Source of the DNA: Bombardia bombarda
Lineage: Eukaryota; Ascomycota; Sordariomycetes; Sordariales; Lasiosphaeriaceae
Assembly: GCA_030512295.1 (NCBI GenBank)
Contig: JAULSR010000001.1
Span: forward strand, 9,509,001 to 9,573,000
Reading direction: 5' to 3'
Length of the DNA: 64,000 bases
The notes under the pieces were generated by a model that saw only the letters and a program-made list of their open reading frames with translations, was not told the DNA's origin and did not search any database. Positions 58,300-64,000 of this stretch are shown in pieces. Every line of letters starts with the position of its first letter. Position 1 is the first letter of the stretch. The translations under genes were made by a program, and so were the position numbers.

Positions 58300-58376
58300 G
58301 TAAGTCTATTGTCTCTTGTCTTCGCAGCTACTACTACCATAGAGAAGATCCGAGACTGACACACCTGACTCGATAG
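58300..58376 (+). other. Predicted first 5'UTR intron
   Basis: Donor GAG/GTAAGT at 58300 and acceptor GATAG ending at 58376. The next leader exon (58377-58427) begins CTGTGCTC. An earlier acceptor (TTCGCAG, ending 58327) is possible. Confidence 0.45.
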
Positions 58377-58427
58377 CTGTGCTCGTTGTTCGCTTCCACT
58401 CTTTCAGCATTTTTGAACATTTTTGAG

Positions 58428-58489
58428 GTATGCCAATCACCATCGCTCAGCATCATCACGAAGCGAATAAGTTGCTAACACCGAGACAG
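58428..58489 (+). other. Predicted second 5'UTR intron
   Basis: Donor GAG/GTATGC at 58428, branch site GCTAACA at about 58473, acceptor GAGACAG ending at 58489. The final leader exon also begins CTGTGCTC. Confidence 0.55.
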
Positions 58490-58548
58490 CTGTGCTCTTA
58501 TTTTTAATCTTTTAATCCTTACTTAACTGTACTCTTTCAACCGCAACC

Positions 58549-59261
58549 ATGAAGGCCTCTACCATCTTTGCTTCCCTTTTCGCCACTCTGGCCGTCGCTG
58601 CCCCCACTGAGAAGCGCGCCAGCTTCGACCTGACCTCGCTCAACAACCTCAATGGCTTCAACCAGGTCAACCTGAACTACCTGCTCAACATCAACTCGCT
58701 GAACCTCGCCGGCCTGAACAACCTTGGCCAGTTCAACAACTTCGACATCCTGGGCTTCCAGGGCCTCTTCCAGGCTCAACAGTTCGACCTCCAGGCCATC
58801 CTCCAGCTCCAGCAGCTGCAGATGCTCCTGCAGTTCCAGCAGCTCGGCCTGTTCAACGGCTTTGATCTCTCCGGCCTCGCCCTCCAGCAACTGCAGCTTG
58901 GTCTCATCAACCCTGTCGGCGGCGTCGACCTCGCCCAGTTCATCCCCCAGAACGTTGTGACCCAGGTCCAGACCGTGGCTTCTCAAGGTGAGCAACTTTC
59001 TTAGTCACATACTCTTCTCTGGCGTGCAGATCCCTCGTTTTTCCACGTGTGTATTCACACACCCCAGTCGGGTCGCTCTTCCAAGCTGCACCGGTAGTCC
59101 AAGCGGCTCCTGTGATTCAGCCGGCGGCCCCCGCAGTTGAAGCTGCTCCTGCCGCTGCTGCTCCCGCTGCCCCCCCTGCTCCCGTCGCCATCGACCCCAA
59201 TGTCGTCACGGCCGTAGAGCAGGAGGCCCAGGAAGGGGGCAGCGCCATCGAAAAGGCCTAA
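58549..59261 (+). CDS. Secreted Leu/Gln/Asn-rich protein with Ala/Pro tail, 210 aa, unknown function
   Basis: Exons: 58549-58987 and 59068-59261 (633 nt; donor GTGAGC, phase 1). Signal peptide MKASTIFASLFATLAVA, then APTEKR, a Kex2-type site. The body (about 25-146) alternates Leu with Asn early (LTSLNNLNGFNQVNLN; LLNINSLNLAGLNNLGQF) and with Gln later (LQAILQLQQLQMLLQFQQLG). After the intron, an Ala/Pro/Val-rich tail (QAAPVVQAAPVIQPAAPAVE) ends in an acidic segment. No Cys is present and no known domain. Leu every second to fourth residue would allow amphipathic helices or beta stacking. The codon use is strongly C-ended, suggesting high expression. It is architecturally the twin of the gene at 54.9 kb. 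Confidence 0.85.
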
Positions 59262-62200
59262 ACGAGCCGATCTGCTTTCGAGCAAAACCCGCAGTCGCCA
59301 GATGACCTCAGGCTAATCACTTGGGTTTTCAAGTTTTCGTCGCCAAGGAGTAAAGCAACCACTTCGCTAGAACCTATAGCGACAGCGGCCGAGCCAACAA
59401 GTATGTGAAAATGGAGATAGACCGCGGAGTCTTGTTTCTCTGAATGGATCATGGCGAACCAGCTACGATACTCATATTTCTCTATTGCCACATAGTGTAG
59501 CTGACAACTTTCTTTTACTTTTTCTCTTTGTGATCATTTCTCATTTTGACTGGACTGGTGTTTTGCGGGTAGACAATAAGAAGGCATGATCGGACTGTTG
59601 AGGGCTTAGTTTGCGGTTGTGGAGTAGTAGATGGAATGAATGAGGAGAGGCAGGGAGAGATGGACAATCAAACCGGCGGGCCACTTGGTTTTCCTATTTT
59701 TTTTGGCAACAAATTGAATCCTGCTTTTAGTCTGTTTATCTCTCTAGTGGATCGAGTTAGGGGGGGAGAAAATTGAAAACACCAAAAAAAACAACCAAAC
59801 ATGGATTCTCCCCTTTGTTGCAATATTGTGAGTTTTCTGACTGATTCGACTAGGTGAGGGGGCATATGTGAGGAAACTGATGGTTCTGAAGTTGGTTGTG
59901 CTGGTCCGTGAGAATGAGATCTCGGTGAGATAAAAGGGGTGGAAAGGAGAGAGTGGGGTGAGGCTGTAGCTTGTGAGGGAGTGGGGATAAATGAGTGTAT
60001 ATCAATGAATATGAGGTAAAGAGTAGGAGAAATTATAACCATAGGTGAGTAAGGTTCAATGAATGTAAGCGAGGTTGTCTAAGCGTAAATATAAGTTTGA
60101 AAGTAAGAGAGTGTGTGAAGGGTGAAAGAATGAATGTTGATAAATGGAAGTACATGAGAGTGAATGTAAATATAAGTGAATATAAATATAAGTGAATATA
60201 AATATAAGTGAATATAAATATAAGTGAATATAAGTGAGTGGTCATATAAGTGAATGTAAATACGAGTGTGCCTGAGTGAATCTGAGTATAAGTAAATACA
60301 AATATAAGTGAATGCAATGAACATGTTAAAGTCGTCGAAGCTGAAGCTGGACGATATCGGGGTGGGATAGACCCTGAGCTGCTGTCAGTACTATCCAACG
60401 GCTGCTATGATCCAACAAATCATGAGCTTCCCTGTATGTGTGGAATGGAACAAAGTTGTTACAGGGGGCTTTTTCTGACGTTACACCACCTCTCCCTTTC
60501 AGCCCTATGTAGACAGACATATGGGATAATCTGCCGACAACCTCGAAAAAAACTTGGCTGTGCCAGTGACCGACAGAATCTAGAAGACTTGGAGAAAGCT
60601 TCGCTACCATGTACCCCGCAGCCTCGAGCCGTGTCGACGAAATATGCATGCACCCCAGGGAAGCGGTTAATATACGCAGACCATGTGGTGTACTCGACAG
60701 TGATTGTCTGGGGAAGAAGGGGGTTGAGTCGAGAGGGGCGGAATTATCAACATCAGCCGCTCCTTCTTCTTTGCCCCTGAATCACTTTGGCTCAAATCCC
60801 GAGATGCCGAGCAAAGGCCTAGATTTGCTATGGCATGAGAAGGTTGGGGTTAGTTACTATTTTGGAATATTTTTATATTGTATTGTTCTGTATCCTAATA
60901 TATTTGCAATGGCGTTATGTTGGGGATGAATTAGAGAACAAGAAAAATGGTTGATGGGGGCTTGAACCTGGATAATATCAAGACAGCTTGCCTCATTTGC
61001 CTGGTTGGCTACTTTGGCGCTGTGGATGACGCGACAATGAGACAATGAGACACTGGAATTGGAAATGGCCGATGTGAGGTGGTCTCGGGGCCTCTCGCAC
61101 CAGATGAACGCCAGCTTTTCAACGGTGCAAAGTGCCACATGGACATATCACGACATTTCCGCTCCGAGCCTGGCCTCGCCATGGCCGAGCGCTGGAATGG
61201 TGTCAATGGTGATCAGGCGTCATCCAAAGGTAGAAAAAAAAAACTAATAAAGTTTGAACACGAACGGCGGTGCCGAGCTCCACCTATCCCCTGCAGGCTG
61301 CAGACAGAGCGCCGTGCCAGCCGAGAACACTAGGTAGGCGATGCGTAGTTGAGGCAACAATGGATGAACTGGACTGGACGACGCCCTACGGCATACCCCC
61401 GGGCCACTAAAAGGCCGGTCGCACAGCGGGTCGTGTCATATGTGACGGTAGGTCGTGGCGTTGAAGGCCTGCAGCCAATTCCATCTTTTGAATTTCATGA
61501 CCGACTGACCGCCTCGACATTTGACGATTCGTAACAGCAATATATTTAACAACAACACGATGTTCGGGAATGGAGACGATTGTACTTGGAGAAAGCGAGC
61601 TCCGGAGAAAGACGAAAAGAAAGTGAATTACAGGGGGGCGAGGAGCTCTTTCCCATTGGCAGACTCGCGGTTTCCTGTGTCTCTTCGTTTTCGTACCTGT
61701 CGAGCATCGTTAAACTCTAAATAAAGACGACCCAACCCGGGAAGGAGCCCGAGGGCAATCTTCCAGATTGCCGGCATGGCAAGAACAACCGGCCCCGCCC
61801 TCACAGGCACTGCTCTGCTGCTGCTTTCCCCAGATTTTCCTGATACATTGGAGATTTTCATCGCAGCTCTTTCATTGTCGCACCACGCGCCCACGCGAAA
61901 TTATATTTGCCTTACTACGCAGTGCATGACTTTCCGTCTTCATCCAGATTGCTCAGTCGTCGTCAGCAGCAAGAGAATTTTAAATTAACAAACACTTTGC
62001 CCTGACATGGGCTGCACAAGCTACAGCTACAGCACATCAATCACAGTCAAGCTGCCAAGCACACAAGTGTTGAATCTACCTCTCCAAACATCCACCTATG
62101 ATCTGACAGCGGCGGTGCCAATAAAGTTAACTGCGGCCAGTGCGGCCACCGAATGCTAGAGTGCCCAACCCATTGAAAGAGCCATGGAAGTGATTCGCTG

Positions 62201-63638
62201 TTGCTAGGTGATCTGGCAAAACCAACTAAGGTAGGCCGTCTCCAGCCGCCTGCCGGGCACTACCTACCTCTGGTCGGGCACTTCAGGTCGCTCGCTGTGG
62301 AGTCTGGATGCTGCTTTGCCCAAGGCCCTAAACTGCTGCAGATGGGAATCCTGGAAACCAGCAAACCAGGTTCCATTACGGCCGGCCGCCTCCGCGCCTC
62401 GCTGCAATCTGGATATCCCATCCCAGGAATTAAGATACATTCCTTACCTGACAACCGATTGGCATGGATGGGAACGGCGGCGGCAGCAATTGTTTTTCTC
62501 TTTATGAGATCATGACATCGACTGCCAAGACGATCGCTATCGCTTCGATGGCTTGGCGGTCCGTAAACTGTGGACTCTGGCTGGGCGTCCACGCGCTCTC
62601 TTGCCCGGAGTAGGCAAGGTTGATAGCTGGATTTTCTCATAGTGCGGGCCTATATCTGCTCGTCCATGCTGTATATAGTGGAGCTGTAGCAAGCAGGCAG
62701 GCCCGGGCCAGGTCGTTCGTCGTTCAGGTCGCAACGCTACAGGTCAGCCAGGACACCTCAGGGCGCCTCTCAGGCGATTTGACCCAACCTGATCTGCGCA
62801 GCAAGTGGTGCCCTTCAGGTGCCCCTCTAGTGGTGTAACAAGGGTCAGGGGTCTGGCACCAGCCGCTCGGCATCCACACCCACACACAAGACGCCGCCTA
62901 GGAAACATCTGACGAAACGCCCGCCAAGCTAACAACCTGGAAGCCTCCGCCCATCTTCCCGGCCCTTCTCTGGAGCTCGACCCCCGGCAAGCTCCCATTG
63001 CTCCCTCAGCTTGTCTCGAGCTTGTTTACCTCAGTTCCTTAATATGAAAGGCGGTGCATGATAAGCTTGGATGAACTTTTTCTCCGTTGACTTGCGTGTC
63101 TTGTAGTTATTATTTCTTCTTCTCACCCTTCCCCCTCACGCCGACCCAGACCGAGCTAGCTAGCTTCCATCTCTCCGTCGCCAAATCCTCCTCCGCCCGG
63201 ACGTTACCTTTGGTCACCAATCCCAATTCGTTTGACATCCGGACCTTCAGCTGCGTGGTGTGCTACTCGAGACCTCGTGTCGGCAACCTGACCACATTCT
63301 CCCCCTCCTCGGACGCAGGACGGACGTATATAGAAACGGGCCCGCCTTGTCATTTTTCTCCCAGTGAAAAGAGCAGAATCATATCTTGCAGCTGTCGCGT
63401 GATTCTTCGAGAAATCTCGTCAGACGCATACCCCCCAATATTATTTTGCCGTACTGGGTGAATATGAGCAGCTCTCCGCCCTGCTCTCCTCAGTTGTGCC
63501 TCGTTAGAAGCACCCAGGGCAACCGACAACCTTGAATATCAAGCCACGAACCCGACAATAACACCATCAGGATACCTAACCCCAGGGACAGAGATATCCC
63601 AACCCACCAATCAACCAAAAACCAAATAAACAACAACC
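59262..63638. other. 4.4 kb gap, no supported gene, partly AT-rich
   Basis: It holds an AT-rich tandem-repeat area (about 60020-60330) and otherwise unique sequence. ORFs such as 62260-62640 (minus) and 63490-63846 (minus) have no motif; the latter is antisense to the next gene. CT-rich sequence from 63120 to 63330 probably belongs to the promoter of the gene at 63639. Confidence 0.45.
60161..60240. repeat. AT-rich 16-bp minisatellite (about four units) within a larger GTGAATAT-rich zone
   Basis: A unit of TATAAATATAAGTGAA repeats about four times nearly perfectly. Diverged GTGAATGTAAATA-type units continue from about 60020 to 60330. Confidence 0.9.
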
Positions 63639-64000
63639 ATGGCGAGGGACTACACACCAGACCCCGTCGACCACGACAACGACGACTTTGACTTCGACCA
63701 GGAATACTTTGCTCGCACCTACCGCCCCCTATCCAACCTTCCCACCCCTCCACCCTCCTCGCACAACTCGTCGGCCACCCAGAGCCCAAAGACCCTGCTG
63801 GAGGATGGGGGGATTCTCGACTCGGAGCTGCTAGGTCAGTGCTCACCCTACTACCTACCTACCTACCTTACTTACCCATCCGTATCATGCTAACAATCCC
63901 ACAACAGGCCCAGCAGTCCACCTCGTCAACCTCGTCCCCCAGCCGCATCACTCGCTCTCCCCTCCGTCCCCCTCGTCCACAAGATGCTCACCCGCGCCGC
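63639..64000 (+). CDS. N-terminal part of a conserved fungal protein, possibly cyclin-like (cut by window edge)
   Basis: Exon 1 is 63639-63834; the donor GTCAGT at 63835 is followed by an acceptor CAACAG ending at 63907. Exon 2 runs to the edge. The N-terminus MARDYTPDPVDHDNDDFDFD is acidic, followed by a Pro/Ser-rich part with LPTPPPSS. After splicing, the frame gives LLGPAVHLVNLVP. From about 63940 a different frame gives ALPSVPLVHKMLTRAA, which looks more protein-like than the continued frame. I recall similar N-termini in fungal proteins with a cyclin-type helical domain, but the domain itself lies outside the window, so the function is a guess. Confidence 0.5.

Noticed and set aside
1..64000. 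Search by eye for transposons, RIP-mutated relics, 5S rRNA genes and other tRNAs
   Set aside because: No transposase or reverse-transcriptase motifs, no terminal repeats, no strongly AT-shifted block beyond the small minisatellite, and only one tRNA with intact A and B boxes was found.

Overview
The window is nuclear DNA of a filamentous ascomycete, most likely a Sordariomycete and possibly a Sordariales species; the genus cannot be fixed from sequence alone. Three things point there. Most genes carry short introns of about 50-125 bases with GTAAGT/GTATGT-type donors and CTAAC/CTGAC branch sites. Intergenic gaps are long and full of microsatellites. The gene set is typically fungal: a Cdc3-type septin, a Yak1 kinase, mitochondrial ribosomal proteins and secreted plant-cell-wall hydrolases. 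There are no operons, CRISPR arrays or recognisable transposons.

Layout from left to right. A partial RING protein gene (-) runs off the left edge. A four-exon complex I accessory subunit gene (-) is divergent from the mitochondrial ribosomal gene MRPL3/mL44 (+). A cPLA2-family phospholipase (-) and septin CDC3 (+) flank a 3.4 kb gap. After another 2.5 kb gap come tRNA-Gly(TCC) (+), a seven-exon GH28 exopolygalacturonase (-) and an RRM/RGG protein (+). The kinase YAK1 (-), the three-RRM protein PUB1 (-), a possible Mediator Med2-like protein (+), a GH5 glycoside hydrolase (-) and a tandem-PH protein (-) follow. Next are an APH-fold kinase (+), a four-TM Fig1-like protein (+), the La protein (-), the mitochondrial ribosomal gene NAM9/uS4m (+), a PP4-type phosphatase (-) and a small conserved membrane-anchored protein (+). 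The right third holds two secreted Asn/Leu/Gln-rich proteins (+) in long gaps and a partial, possibly cyclin-like gene (+) at the edge. Exon coordinates were rebuilt by hand so that the reading frame is kept across every intron.

Functional themes are mitochondrial translation and respiration (MRPL3, NAM9, complex I subunit), RNA metabolism (La, PUB1, RRM/RGG protein), morphogenesis and signalling (septin, YAK1, PP4, PH protein, Fig1-like) and plant-polymer breakdown (GH28, GH5).

The most unusual content is the pair of secreted low-complexity genes at 54.9-55.9 kb and 58.5-59.3 kb. They share a signal-peptide style, an N/L/Q-rich body, one phase-1 intron at the same module boundary and an Ala-rich tail. 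They also share an 8-base leader-exon start, CTGTGCTC, directly after predicted 5'UTR introns. I know of no function for them.
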